This document shows positions 49,228 through 58,154 of a stretch of DNA of 64,000 nt, one piece after another. The DNA is from Flavobacterium psychrophilum. Its GTDB lineage: Bacteria > Bacteroidota > Bacteroidia > Flavobacteriales > Flavobacteriaceae. The stretch lies in contig CAMBZB010000009.1 of assembly GCA_945872245.1 (NCBI GenBank), forward strand, positions 1 to 64,000. The letters run 5' to 3'. Position 1 is the stretch's first letter, and each line of letters begins with the position of its first letter. The notes beneath the pieces are model-generated. The model had not been told where the DNA came from. It searched no databases and saw only the letters and a list, made by a program, of their open reading frames with translations. A program made the position numbers and the translations under genes.

Positions 49228-50241
49228 ATGGAAATACTAACTGATTTTTCTTTAAAAAACTACAATACTTTTGGCATCGAAGCCAAAGCAAAACAATTTG
49301 TTGCAGTTTCAAATGTGACTGAATTAAAAACAATTCTGGAACAAAACAAATCCAAAAAAAAGTTTATTCTTGGCGGCGGCAGCAATATGCTTTTGACCAA
49401 AGACATCGAAGCCTTGGTCATTCACATTGATTTTAAAGGCAAAAAAATCATCCAGGAAACTGATGATTGTGTCTGGGTAGAATGCCAAGCTGGAGAAAAC
49501 TGGCACAAATTTGTGCTTTGGACCATCGACCAGAACTTTGGAGGACTGGAAAACATGTCGCTTATTCCTGGAAATGTGGGCACAACTCCGGTGCAAAACA
49601 TTGGTGCTTACGGAACCGAAATCAGAGACACATTCGTTTCCTGTGAAGCGATTACAATCGAAGACCAGAAAATGAAAACCTTTATCAATTCAGCATGTCA
49701 TTTCGGATATCGGGAAAGTGTTTTTAAGAACGAAGCAAAAGACAAGTACATTATCACTTCGGTAGTATTTGAATTGACAAAACACAACCATAAAATAAAT
49801 ACTTCCTATGGAGATATAACTGCGGAGTTGGCGAAAAAAAACATCACTAATCCTACATTGAAGGACGTGAGCAATGCCGTAATTGCCATTAGACAAAGTA
49901 AATTACCGGACCCAAAAGAATTGGGAAACAGTGGAAGTTTCTTTAAAAACCCCATTCTTTTGAAAACTGATTTCGAAAAAATACACCAGCAATTTCCAGA
50001 AATGAAATACTATGAAGTTTCTGAAACCGAAGTAAAAATTCCCGCGGGATGGCTCATTGAACAGGCAGGTTTCAAGGGAAAACGTTTCGGAGATGCCGGA
50101 ATTCATAAAAACCAAGCCTTGGTGCTAGTGAATTATGGCAAGGCAACGGGACAAGAAATTTTAGCCGTTTCTGAAACTATTCAAGAGACTATTTTTAAGA
50201 CTTTTGGCATTCATATCGAAGCCGAAGTGAATGTGATTTAG
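49228..50241 (+). CDS. murB: UDP-N-acetylenolpyruvoylglucosamine reductase
   Basis: The predicted protein has 337 residues, the type I length. FAD-binding motifs are NTFGIEAKA and ILGGGSNMLLT, then MSLIPGNVGTTPVQNIGAYGTE. The catalytic Ser lies in LGNSGSFFKNP, and the C-terminal IPAGWLIEQAGFKGKRFGDAG motif is present. It reduces the enolpyruvyl group in peptidoglycan precursor synthesis. It begins 39 bases after asnB, so it may share that transcript. Confidence 0.94.
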   Translation: MEILTDFSLKNYNTFGIEAKAKQFVAVSNVTELKTILEQNKSKKKFILGGGSNMLLTKDIEALVIHIDFKGKKIIQETDDCVWVECQAGENWHKFVLWTIDQNFGGLENMSLIPGNVGTTPVQNIGAYGTEIRDTFVSCEAITIEDQKMKTFINSACHFGYRESVFKNEAKDKYIITSVVFELTKHNHKINTSYGDITAELAKKNITNPTLKDVSNAVIAIRQSKLPDPKELGNSGSFFKNPILLKTDFEKIHQQFPEMKYYEVSETEVKIPAGWLIEQAGFKGKRFGDAGIHKNQALVLVNYGKATGQEILAVSETIQETIFKTFGIHIEAEVNVI

Positions 50242-50346
50242 ATTTTTGTTTTTTAGGTTCCTATTTTTGGATTTGGATTTCAAAAATCCTAAAACTAATT
50301 CCCATTTGACAATGAATAATTGCTTCGCCAGTTCGCAAAAAGAATG

Positions 50347-50378
50347 TTTGCTCGTGTGACAATTGATAATTACCTTTG
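50347..50378 (+). promoter_or_regulatory. Full -33/-7 promoter of the GT2-ECF operon
   Basis: TTTG at 50347-50350, a 20-base spacer, then TACCTTTG at 50371-50378. Both elements and the spacing match the Flavobacterium consensus. It is one of the two best promoters in the window. Confidence 0.7.
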
Positions 50379-50408
50379 CAAAGATTCTAAAAAAGAAGCC
50401 GAACCCTT

Positions 50409-51515
50409 ATGTTGACCCTTACTTTATACTTTTTTATAGTTGTAGTTGTGATACAACTTTCGTATTATCTATTTGTTTTTGGGAAATTTGCTTTTGCCAA
50501 AGCACAAAAATCGACTCCAAAAAAAATTCCAATTTCCGTAATTGTTTGTGCCAAAAATGAAGCCGAAAACGTGATTCGGTTTATTCCGCTGCTTGCAGAA
50601 CAAGATTATCCCGATTACGAAATCATTTTGATTGACGACGCTTCTAGTGATGCGACTTTAGAGATTTTTGAAGAATTCGAAAAACAATATTCCAACATCC
50701 GATTAGTAAAAGTAGAAAATAACGAAGCCTTTTGGGGAAACAAAAAATATGCGCTGACACTGGGAATAAAAGCGTCCAAAAAAGACTATTTATTATTTAC
50801 AGATGCCGATTGTTATCCCGCTTCGAAGGATTGGATTACAAGTATGAGTTCCCAATTCACCATGAATAAAACTATTGTTTTGGGCTATGGCGCCTATGAA
50901 AAAATTGCGGGTTCATTTCTGAATAAAATCATCCGTTTTGAAACAATGCTTACAGCAATTCAATATTTCTCTTGGGCAAAAATAGGACATCCTTACATGG
51001 GTGTTGGTAGAAATTTAGCTTACAAAAAAGAGGAATTCTATAATGTAAAAGGTTTTATTGACCACATGCAAATTCGCTCAGGCGACGATGATTTATTTAT
51101 CAATCAGGTGGCCAAAAGCAAGAATACCGCTATTTGCTATTCGCTCGAGAGCTTTACTTATTCGCAACCTAAGACCTCTTTCAAGGATTGGTTCAACCAA
51201 AAAAGGAGACACGTTTCCACGGCGCGTTTATACAAGACATTCGACAGGGTGCAATTGGCTCTTTTTTATGGTTCACAATTATTATTTGTGCTTTTGGCTA
51301 TCGTTTTATTGGCTTTTCAATACCAGTGGATAGTAGTTTTAAGTATCATTGGATTTCGCTATCTTTTTACCTGGATAACGCTGGGTTTCTCTTCAGGAAA
51401 ACTAAAAGAAAAAGATGTGATGTATTGGTTTCCTATTATTGAAATAGTGCTTATCTTCACCCAATTGAATATTTTTATCACAAATTTTTTCTCAAAACCG
51501 GTACATTGGAAATAA
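50409..51515 (+). CDS. Membrane glycosyltransferase family 2
   Basis: The predicted protein has 368 residues. An N-terminal membrane helix (about residues 2-24) is followed by the GT-A domain (ISVIVCAKNEAENV, IILIDDASSDAT, DXD-like FTDADCYPASK, then SGDDDLFIN and QKRRHVS), and by two to three C-terminal helices. The layout matches processive or lipid-linked GT2 enzymes. The acceptor is unknown. Its last 10 bases overlap the start of an ECF sigma gene, so the two are translated together. Confidence 0.85.
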   Translation: MLTLTLYFFIVVVVIQLSYYLFVFGKFAFAKAQKSTPKKIPISVIVCAKNEAENVIRFIPLLAEQDYPDYEIILIDDASSDATLEIFEEFEKQYSNIRLVKVENNEAFWGNKKYALTLGIKASKKDYLLFTDADCYPASKDWITSMSSQFTMNKTIVLGYGAYEKIAGSFLNKIIRFETMLTAIQYFSWAKIGHPYMGVGRNLAYKKEEFYNVKGFIDHMQIRSGDDDLFINQVAKSKNTAICYSLESFTYSQPKTSFKDWFNQKRRHVSTARLYKTFDRVQLALFYGSQLLFVLLAIVLLAFQYQWIVVLSIIGFRYLFTWITLGFSSGKLKEKDVMYWFPIIEIVLIFTQLNIFITNFFSKPVHWK

Positions 51516-52057
51516 ATCCACAAATAGAAAAAGCAAAAAAGGGAGACCAAGCTGCCTTCACTTTTCTATTGGATTTTTATTGGAATGAAGTGTATGGTTT
51601 TATGCTGAAACGCACCGAAAACGAAACTAATGCGGAAGACATTACCATCGAAACCTTCTCGAAAGCCTTTGACAAAATAGCCAGTTATAATTCTGAATTT
51701 CAGTTTAACACTTGGCTGATTGCCATTGCCAAAAATGTCCATATTGATTTACTGCGGAAAAATAAATCGAGTCTTTTTGTCGAAATCACTGAGAATGAAA
51801 GTCAGCAAGCCTATAATGTTGCTGACACTACCCCATCGGCAGAAGATGAATTGATTACAGAGCAGAATCTTTCGCAACTATTGCAATTCATTAAAGAACT
51901 CAAACCGCATTATCAAGAAGTGATTCAATTGCGTTATTTTCAGGAAATGAGTTATCACGAAATTGCTAATAAAATTGATGAACCTTTGAGTAACGTCAAA
52001 ATAAAATTGCTTCGTGCCAAAAAATTATTGGCAGAAATCATTCAACACAACCGATAA
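51506..52057 (+). CDS. Sigma-70 family (ECF) sigma factor, no adjacent anti-sigma gene
   Basis: The predicted protein has 183 residues. Region 2 is NAEDITIETFSKAFDKIASY followed by FNTWLIAIAKNVHIDLL. Region 4 is KPHYQEVIQLRYFQEMSYHE and IANKIDEPLSNVKIKLLRAK. It starts with TTG at 51506 inside the end of the GT2 gene. The next gene is lipA with its own promoter, so no anti-sigma partner is encoded beside it. Its activity may be set by coupling to GT2 expression or by an unlinked factor. Confidence 0.85.
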   Translation: MEINPQIEKAKKGDQAAFTFLLDFYWNEVYGFMLKRTENETNAEDITIETFSKAFDKIASYNSEFQFNTWLIAIAKNVHIDLLRKNKSSLFVEITENESQQAYNVADTTPSAEDELITEQNLSQLLQFIKELKPHYQEVIQLRYFQEMSYHEIANKIDEPLSNVKIKLLRAKKLLAEIIQHNR

Positions 52058-52118
52058 TTTGGTTTAGTTTTCAATTTTGATTCTTCGTTCAATTCCCAAT
52101 TCCTAAATCAACTTTTAC

Positions 52119-52126
52119 TATCTTTG
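52119..52126 (+). promoter_or_regulatory. -7 promoter element of lipA
   Basis: TATCTTTG ends 19 bases before the ATG at 52146. Confidence 0.55.
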
Positions 52127-52145
52127 CACTTTCAAAAAATGATTT

Positions 52146-53015
52146 ATGGAAACTGTTTTAGAGAATGCATTACCAGTAGGAAAGCCAAAATGGTTGAGGG
52201 TAAAACTCCCCATTGGACAAAAATATACAGAACTCCGAGGTTTGGTTGACAAATACAATCTGAACACGATATGCACCTCAGGAAGTTGCCCGAATATGGG
52301 TGAATGTTGGGGCGAAGGAACAGCCACCTTTATGATTCTAGGAAATATTTGTACGCGTTCTTGTGGCTTTTGTGGTGTAAAAACCGGAAGACCAGAAACC
52401 GTAGATTGGGATGAACCGGAAAAAGTAGCGCGTTCCATCAAAATTATGAATATCAAACATGCCGTAATCACTAGTGTAGACAGAGATGATTTGAAAGATG
52501 GCGGTTCTATTATTTGGATAGAAACCATAAAAGCCATTCGTAGAATGAACCCAAACACGACTCTTGAAACGCTTATTCCTGATTTTCAGGGAATCGAAAG
52601 AAATATAGACCGAATCGTGGAAGCCAATCCCGAAGTAGTTTCACATAACGTGGAAACTGTTCGTCGATTGACGCGTGAAGTACGCATCCAAGCCAAATAC
52701 GACCGAAGTTTAGAAGTTTTGAAATACTTGAAGGAACAAGGAATAAACAGAACCAAATCTGGAATTATGTTGGGTCTTGGTGAAACTGAGGAAGAAGTGC
52801 TTCAAACGATGAAGGATTTATATGATGCCAAAGTAGATGTGGTAACCATTGGCCAGTACTTGCAACCCAGTAAAAAACACTTACCCGTTAAGGAATTTAT
52901 AACTCCTGAACAATTTGCCAAGTATGAAAAATTTGGTTTGGAAATAGGTTTCCGTCATGTAGAAAGCGGGCCATTGGTAAGATCCTCCTACAAAGCCCAA
53001 AAACATATATTATAG
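52146..53015 (+). CDS. lipA: Lipoyl synthase
   Basis: The predicted protein has 289 residues. The auxiliary cluster cysteines 43, 48 and 54 ([12 protein letters not shown]) and the radical-SAM cysteines 69, 73 and 76 (CTRSCGFC) are all present, as is the C-terminal RSSY motif ([11 protein letters not shown]). It inserts sulfur at C6 and C8 of octanoyl-E2 proteins. Its product serves complexes that use the lpd enzyme encoded at 37683. A 22-bp inverted repeat follows the stop. Confidence 0.95.
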   Translation: METVLENALPVGKPKWLRVKLPIGQKYTELRGLVDKYNLNTICTSGSCPNMGECWGEGTATFMILGNICTRSCGFCGVKTGRPETVDWDEPEKVARSIKIMNIKHAVITSVDRDDLKDGGSIIWIETIKAIRRMNPNTTLETLIPDFQGIERNIDRIVEANPEVVSHNVETVRRLTREVRIQAKYDRSLEVLKYLKEQGINRTKSGIMLGLGETEEEVLQTMKDLYDAKVDVVTIGQYLQPSKKHLPVKEFITPEQFAKYEKFGLEIGFRHVESGPLVRSSYKAQKHIL

Positions 53016-53018
53016 TCG

Positions 53019-53071
53019 AATGTCGTAAAGTTAGAAAGTCGAAAGGCTTGACTTTATAACTTTCTGACATT
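53019..53071. repeat. 22-bp imperfect inverted repeat between lipA and gap
   Basis: The left arm (53019-53040, AATGTCGTAAAGTTAGAAAG..) and right arm (53050-53071) match at 19 of 22 positions, with a nine-base loop. There is no T-run, so a simple terminator is unlikely. It may be a dispersed intergenic repeat or an mRNA hairpin. Confidence 0.7.
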
Positions 53072-53086
53072 AAGCTTTTAAGACTT

Positions 53087-54100
53087 ATGATAAGAATTGC
53101 CATAAATGGTTTTGGAAGGATAGGACGAAATTTATTTCGACTCTTGATCAACCATCCCACCATTGAGGTCGTGGCCATAAACGATATTGCAGATACAAAA
53201 ACGATGGCACATCTGATGAAATACGACAGTATTCATGGGGTTTTACCATTTCAAGTTTCACACGACGAGAAAGGAATCATTATCGATGGAAAACACTTTT
53301 TGTTTTTCCACGAGAAAAATATTTCTAACCTGGACTGGAAAAGCAACCGTATTGATTGTGTCATTGAATCGACCGGAAAATACAGCACTTTCGAGGAAAT
53401 CAATGCGCATATTGTAGCTGGAGCCAAAAAAGTAATTCTTTCGGCCCCTTCAGAAGTGGATTCCATAAAAACGGTAGTTATCGGCGTGAACGAAAATATT
53501 CTTGACGGAACTGAAACCATTATTTCAAATGCAAGTTGCACTACTAATAATGCGGCTCCGATGATAAAAATCATTAACGAACTTTGTGGCATTGAGCAAG
53601 CCTATATTACAACCATTCACTCTTATACCACAGACCAAAGTCTACACGATCAACCCCATAAAGATTTGAGGAGAGCACGAGGCGCAAGTCAATCTATTGT
53701 TCCTACTACAACAGGCGCGGCCAAAGCATTGACAAAAATATTTCCCGAATTCGAGGGCAAAATTGGAGGTTGTGGCATTCGGGTTCCTGTCCCCGATGGC
53801 TCCTTGACCGATATAACTTTCAATGTAAAAAGGGGAGTTACGATAAATGAAATCAATGGCGCTTTCAAGCGTGCGGCTCAAACTAATTTGAAAGGAATCT
53901 TGGATTATACCGAAGACCCAATTGTTTCTGTTGATATTATTGGCAATAAAAACTCCTGTGTTTTTGATGCGCAACTCACTTCGGTTATTGATAAAATGGT
54001 TAAAGTGGTGGGTTGGTACGATAATGAAACCGGCTACTCTTCCCGGATAATCGACCTGATTGTATTAACAAATCCTAATCGCTCAAAATCAATTTTTTGA
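53087..54100 (+). CDS. gap: Glyceraldehyde-3-phosphate dehydrogenase, type I
   Basis: The predicted protein has 337 residues. The NAD motif is INGFGRIGRNLFR, the catalytic Cys151 lies in SNASCTTN, and the phosphate-binding region is HSYTTDQSLHDQPHKDLRRA, then VPVPDGSLTDI and WYDNETGYSSR. All catalytic residues are present. It could be glycolytic or gluconeogenic; a second gap gene elsewhere cannot be excluded. Its stop overlaps the convergent lpxK stop by 12 bases, with no hairpin between. Confidence 0.95.
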   Translation: MIRIAINGFGRIGRNLFRLLINHPTIEVVAINDIADTKTMAHLMKYDSIHGVLPFQVSHDEKGIIIDGKHFLFFHEKNISNLDWKSNRIDCVIESTGKYSTFEEINAHIVAGAKKVILSAPSEVDSIKTVVIGVNENILDGTETIISNASCTTNNAAPMIKIINELCGIEQAYITTIHSYTTDQSLHDQPHKDLRRARGASQSIVPTTTGAAKALTKIFPEFEGKIGGCGIRVPVPDGSLTDITFNVKRGVTINEINGAFKRAAQTNLKGILDYTEDPIVSVDIIGNKNSCVFDAQLTSVIDKMVKVVGWYDNETGYSSRIIDLIVLTNPNRSKSIF

Positions 54101-55120
54101 CATTCTTTTACGTGTTTCCACATAATCCGTAATTGTTTTATCAAATTTTTCAGCCGCAGAAAGAAATGAACTTCGTATAGGCAAATAGAAAAGTTGCTCC
54201 TTTAGAATGCTGTCCTTCAATCTTACGAAATCTTTTTCGGTGGTAATAATAATCTTGCCTTGTGCTTTATTTTGTATTTCCATCAGATCTTTTTCCGAAA
54301 AATGATGATGGTCAGGAAAAACCAATTGCTCCTCTTTTTCACTTTGTAAATATTTAAAAAACGGTTCTGGTTTTGCAATTCCCGCCAAAAACAATTTATC
54401 AACATTCCTGACTTCACTTACCTTGATGGATTTAACTTCCGAAAAGAGGAATTCATCATAATCTATATAAGAAAAATAAAGTTCTTGAGTGGAAGTAGGA
54501 TTCAGTTTGGCTTGAATTTCTCTCTGTTCGTCAGCCGAAAGAGTTGTGGGACATTTCGTGACAATAACCAAATTGGCTCTTTTTGCACCGGCTCTTCTTT
54601 CGCGCAAATTTCCCGTTGGCAATATAAAATCATCTGAATATAAATCGCCATAAGAAGTCAGCAAAATATAGAAACCCGCTTTCACTTTTCTATGTTGAAA
54701 TGCATCGTCTAATAATAGGACCTCTAGTTTATTGGTTTGCGAAAGTAATTTTTCGATGCCGTTTTTTCTATTGGCATCAACGGCAACCTGAATGTTCTGG
54801 AATTTTTTATAAAATTGGAATGGCTCATCTCCAAGAATTTCAGCATTTGAAGTGGAATTAGCCAAAATGAAACCTTTCGATTTTCTCTTGTAACCACGAC
54901 TCAATGTGGCCACTTTATAGTTTGGGGAAAGCAACTGAATCAAATATTCAATTTGTGGAGTTTTCCCTGTGCCGCCAACGCTTAAATTGCCGACCGCGAT
55001 AATGGGAACATCAAAAGAATAGTATTTAAAAACATTCCTATCAAAAAGAAAATTCCGAATACCTGTAATGAATCCATACAAAAGGGCAAACGGAAACAGT
55101 ATTTTTCGAAGTAAAATCAT
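54089..55120 (-). CDS. lpxK: Tetraacyldisaccharide 4'-kinase (lipid A)
   Basis: 343 residues from the ATG at 55120 (MILLRKILFPFALLYGF). The P-loop is SVGGTGKT at residues 47-54, and an N-terminal amphipathic helix places it at the inner membrane. LLDDAFQHRKV and TEKDFVRLKD also fit the family. It phosphorylates the lipid A precursor at the 4' position. The frame extends to 55225, but the added residues look non-native. It is convergent with gap, with a 12-base overlap. Confidence 0.9.
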   Translation of the reverse strand: MILLRKILFPFALLYGFITGIRNFLFDRNVFKYYSFDVPIIAVGNLSVGGTGKTPQIEYLIQLLSPNYKVATLSRGYKRKSKGFILANSTSNAEILGDEPFQFYKKFQNIQVAVDANRKNGIEKLLSQTNKLEVLLLDDAFQHRKVKAGFYILLTSYGDLYSDDFILPTGNLRERRAGAKRANLVIVTKCPTTLSADEQREIQAKLNPTSTQELYFSYIDYDEFLFSEVKSIKVSEVRNVDKLFLAGIAKPEPFFKYLQSEKEEQLVFPDHHHFSEKDLMEIQNKAQGKIIITTEKDFVRLKDSILKEQLFYLPIRSSFLSAAEKFDKTITDYVETRKRMSKN

Positions 55121-55173
55121 ACTACGAAAGTATACTATTTTATCATTATAAAAAAGTTGAGTTAATAATTCAT

Positions 55174-55181
55174 TAACTTTG
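55174..55181 (+). promoter_or_regulatory. -7 promoter element of the Nif3-like gene
   Basis: TAACTTTG, giving a leader of about 50 bases before the GTG at 55240. The leader holds the short ORF at 55202. Confidence 0.5.
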
Positions 55182-55201
55182 TTTATTCGAAAAAAGCAAA
55201 G

Positions 55202-55243
55202 ATGAAATCGAAGATTCACGAACACAAAAAAACTGAACAGTGA
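55202..55243 (+). CDS. 13-codon upstream ORF overlapping the Nif3-like start
   Basis: ATG at 55202 encodes MKSKIHEHKKTEQ and stops with TGA at 55241-55243. The next gene's GTG begins at 55240, giving a GTGA overlap typical of translational coupling. The peptide is basic. It may help ribosomes reach the weak GTG start. Confidence 0.35.
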   Translation: MKSKIHEHKKTEQ

Positions 55244-56337
55244 GTAAAATTAAAGAAATAATTTCCGTACTCGAAGAAATGGCGCCACTGGCTTATGCCG
55301 AAGATTTTGACAATGTCGGTTTATTGGTCGGAAATCAAGAATTGGATGCAACGGGAGTTTTAGTTTGTCACGATGCATTGGAAAGCGTGATTGATGAAGC
55401 AATTGTAAAAAAATGCAATTTGGTGGTTTGTTTTCATCCCATTTTGTTTTCCGGATTGAAGAAAATCACGGGCAAAAACTATGTGGAAAGAGCAGTCATA
55501 AAAGCCATAAAAAATGATATTGCCATTTATGCCGTTCATACCGCATTAGACAATCATCAAGATGGCGTGAATAAAATATTTGCCGATGCACTAGGTTTGA
55601 CTATGACAAAAATTCTGATTCCAAAACAAAATTTCATTCGGAAATTAGTCACGTACACCATTCCAGAAAATGCTGAACAGCTTCGAAATTCACTATTTGA
55701 CGAAGGTGCGGGAAGTATCGGCAACTACGAAAATTGCAGTTTCAACTCGAAAGGCATTGGAACATATATGGGAAATGAACACAGCAATCCCGAGATTGGT
55801 GAGCGATTTGAATTTGTGGAAAACGAGGAAATCAAAATCGAAGTAACTTTCGAAAAACATTTGGAAAATAAAATCCTGAAAGCCCTTTTCAAAAATCATG
55901 TTTATGAGGAAGTGGCTTATGAAATTTATGATTTGCAAAACAAAAATCAAAATATCGGATTGGGAATGATTGGCGAATTGAGTGTTTCAATGAATGAAAA
56001 AGATTTTCTGAATTTCGTAAAAGATAAAATGCAAAGCGAAGGGATTCGGCATAGCGCATTCTTAGGGAAACCCATAAAAAAAGTAGCCGTCCTAGGTGGT
56101 TCCGGAAGTTTTGCAATAAAAAATGCCATTCAGGCCGAAGCAGACGTCTTTTTGACGGCAGATTTAAAGTATCACCAATTTTATGAAGCTGAAAATCAGA
56201 TTCTTTTGGCCGACATTGGACATTTTGAAAGCGAACGTTATACAAAAAATTATATTGTTGATTTTCTTCGGAAAAAAATCCTTAATTTTGCAATCGTTTT
56301 ATCAGAAGAAAATACAAATCCAGTTAAGTACTTATAG
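55240..56337 (+). CDS. Nif3-like dinuclear metal centre protein
   Basis: The predicted protein has 365 residues, starting with GTG (SKIKEIISVLEEMAPLAYAE). The family motifs are DNVGLLVG, VCFHPILFSG, YAVHTALDNHQDGVN, and the C-terminal VAVLGGSGSFAIKNAI with DIGHFESE. A PII-like insert occupies about residues 130-230, as in YqfO. The metal-binding His and Asp residues are present. The proteins form toroidal hexamers; proposed roles include GTP cyclohydrolase-like activity, but the substrate is unsettled. The next gene begins 10 bases downstream. Confidence 0.88.
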   Translation: MSKIKEIISVLEEMAPLAYAEDFDNVGLLVGNQELDATGVLVCHDALESVIDEAIVKKCNLVVCFHPILFSGLKKITGKNYVERAVIKAIKNDIAIYAVHTALDNHQDGVNKIFADALGLTMTKILIPKQNFIRKLVTYTIPENAEQLRNSLFDEGAGSIGNYENCSFNSKGIGTYMGNEHSNPEIGERFEFVENEEIKIEVTFEKHLENKILKALFKNHVYEEVAYEIYDLQNKNQNIGLGMIGELSVSMNEKDFLNFVKDKMQSEGIRHSAFLGKPIKKVAVLGGSGSFAIKNAIQAEADVFLTADLKYHQFYEAENQILLADIGHFESERYTKNYIVDFLRKKILNFAIVLSEENTNPVKYL

Positions 56338-56347
56338 ACAATAGAAT

Positions 56348-57127
56348 ATGGCGACTACAAAAGAATTGAGTGTTGAAGACAAATTAAGAGCAATTTACGA
56401 TTTACAATTGATTGACTCTCGAATTGACGAAATTAGAAACGTTAGAGGTGAACTTCCTCTAGAAGTGGAAGATTTAGAAGATGAAGTGGCTGGATTAAGT
56501 ACCCGTTCAGAAAAATTGAAAAGTGAATTGGAGACTATCGAAGAACTCATCAAGGTACGTAAAAATACCATTGACGAGCATAAGGAAGCAATCAAAAGAT
56601 ACACTAAACAACAAGAAAGTGTGCGTAACAATAGAGAATTCAACTCCTTGACAAAGGAAGTGGAATTTCAAGAGTTGGAAATTCAATTGGCCGAGAAGCA
56701 AATCAAGGAAATGAAAGCTTCTATGGAACACAAAAAAGAAATTATCGAACAATCAAAAGAGAGATTAGAAATTAAATCGAATCATTTGAAACATAAAAAA
56801 TCAGAATTAGATGCTATTATGTCGGAGACTGAAAAAGAAGAAGCCTTTTTATCTGAGAAATCAGCTGAATACCAACAATTAATCGAAGAAAGATTATTGG
56901 CTGCTTATAACAGAATTAGAAGTAGTGTTCGCAACGGATTGGCCGTTGTTTCTATAGAAAGAGGAGCATCTGCAGGATCATTTTTTACCATCCCGCCACA
57001 AACTCAAGTTGAGATTGCTGCCAGAAAAAAAATCATAACTGATGAACACTCCGGAAGAATATTAGTCGACAGCGTTCTCGCTGAAGAAGAAAAAGAGAAA
57101 ATGGAAAAGCTTTTTGCTAAATTCTAA
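56348..57127 (+). CDS. Coiled-coil protein of the zf-RING_7 family, lacking all cysteines
   Basis: The predicted protein has 259 residues. A long coiled coil (about residues 30-185) is followed by a C-terminal segment with IPPQTQVEIAARKKIITDEH and SGRILVD. In the zf-RING_7 (C4-type zinc-ribbon) family this segment carries two CxxC pairs. Here the equivalent positions read ERGASAG and DEHSGR, and the whole protein contains no Cys. A structural zinc is therefore unlikely. It is probably cotranscribed with the Nif3-like gene. Function unknown. Confidence 0.83.
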   Translation: MATTKELSVEDKLRAIYDLQLIDSRIDEIRNVRGELPLEVEDLEDEVAGLSTRSEKLKSELETIEELIKVRKNTIDEHKEAIKRYTKQQESVRNNREFNSLTKEVEFQELEIQLAEKQIKEMKASMEHKKEIIEQSKERLEIKSNHLKHKKSELDAIMSETEKEEAFLSEKSAEYQQLIEERLLAAYNRIRSSVRNGLAVVSIERGASAGSFFTIPPQTQVEIAARKKIITDEHSGRILVDSVLAEEEKEKMEKLFAKF

Positions 57128-57137
57128 AACCATTTAA

Positions 57138-57164
57138 GTCCCGATAAACATCGGGATTTTTTTT
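57138..57164 (+). terminator. Terminator after the zf-RING_7 family gene
   Basis: TCCCGAT-AAAC-ATCGGGA followed by eight T's. It ends four bases before the next ATG at 57168. Confidence 0.75.
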
Positions 57165-57167
57165 ATT

Positions 57168-58019
57168 ATGACAAAACCCGTATATTTCCTTTATACCAAA
57201 TCCATCGGATTATACCTTAATTTTTTAAGTTTTATATATCCTGAAAAAGCGAAGCAAATAGCTTATTCTCTTTTTGCTGAACCAAGGAAAGGAAGATTAT
57301 TTAAAAGCAATCTCCCTAAGAATCTGGAAGAAGCGGAAATTGAAAGTTTTTATTTTAAAGAACAAAAGTTCAAATCCTATATATGGAAAGGAAATCAAAC
57401 CGTAATTATATTAGTTCACGGTTGGGAAAGCAATTCCTTGCGTTGGCAAAAACTGCTGCCCTATTTAAAAGAAACAGGAAGTACGATTATTGCGATTGAC
57501 GCGCCCGCGCATGGCCTGTCAAGCGGTAATAAATTTGACATACCTAAATACGCGGCCTATATAAACATAGTTGCGAAAAAATACAATCCAAAATATCTTA
57601 TTGGACATTCATTGGGAGGGAAAACTTGTTTGTATTATCAATATTTTTATAAGAATAAAAATATCGAAAAAATAGTAACGCTAGGTTCTCCAAGTGATTT
57701 CAAAATTCTACTCAACAAATACATCAAGTTATTAAGTTTAAATACCAATATCAAAAAGAGTTTAGAAGTTCAATATCGTAAAATTTTTAGGTCAAGCCTA
57801 ACTTTTTTTTCAGGTAAACATTTCGCCTCAAAAATAAATACCAGAGGACTCATAGCCCACGACATCTCCGATTCTGTGGTTGCATATGAAGAAGGAAAAA
57901 AAATAGCAAGTGGCTGGAAAGATTCTATTTTTATAGAAACAAAAGGTTTAGGGCATAGTATGCACGATGAAGATTTATATCAAAAAATCACCCAATTTTT
58001 GTTAGAAGACTTAAAATAG
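57168..58019 (+). CDS. Alpha/beta hydrolase
   Basis: The predicted protein has 283 residues. It has the oxyanion motif VHGWESNSLRW, the nucleophile elbow GHSLGG (Ser near residue 147), an acid region, and the catalytic His in GLGHSMHDE near the C-terminus. There is no lipobox. The substrate is unknown; a serine hydrolase of esterase or acyl type is likely. It sits alone between a terminator and a 135-bp gap before rluF. Confidence 0.82.
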   Translation: MTKPVYFLYTKSIGLYLNFLSFIYPEKAKQIAYSLFAEPRKGRLFKSNLPKNLEEAEIESFYFKEQKFKSYIWKGNQTVIILVHGWESNSLRWQKLLPYLKETGSTIIAIDAPAHGLSSGNKFDIPKYAAYINIVAKKYNPKYLIGHSLGGKTCLYYQYFYKNKNIEKIVTLGSPSDFKILLNKYIKLLSLNTNIKKSLEVQYRKIFRSSLTFFSGKHFASKINTRGLIAHDISDSVVAYEEGKKIASGWKDSIFIETKGLGHSMHDEDLYQKITQFLLEDLK

Positions 58020-58142
58020 ATTTTTATATTTTTAGTACTACTTAGAATTTAAAAGAAGTAATATTAAATCTAAGACAACTAAACCTAATCCTCCAAAATT
58101 CCAAATAACTCAGGCATAAAAAAATCTAACAAACAATTTGAC

Positions 58143-58150
58143 TATTTTTG
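58143..58150 (+). promoter_or_regulatory. -7 element abutting the rluF start (leaderless candidate)
   Basis: TATTTTTG, then CCTT, then ATG at 58155. The spacing is the same as at rlmD, so the mRNA may be leaderless. Confidence 0.5.
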
Positions 58151-58154
58151 CCTT

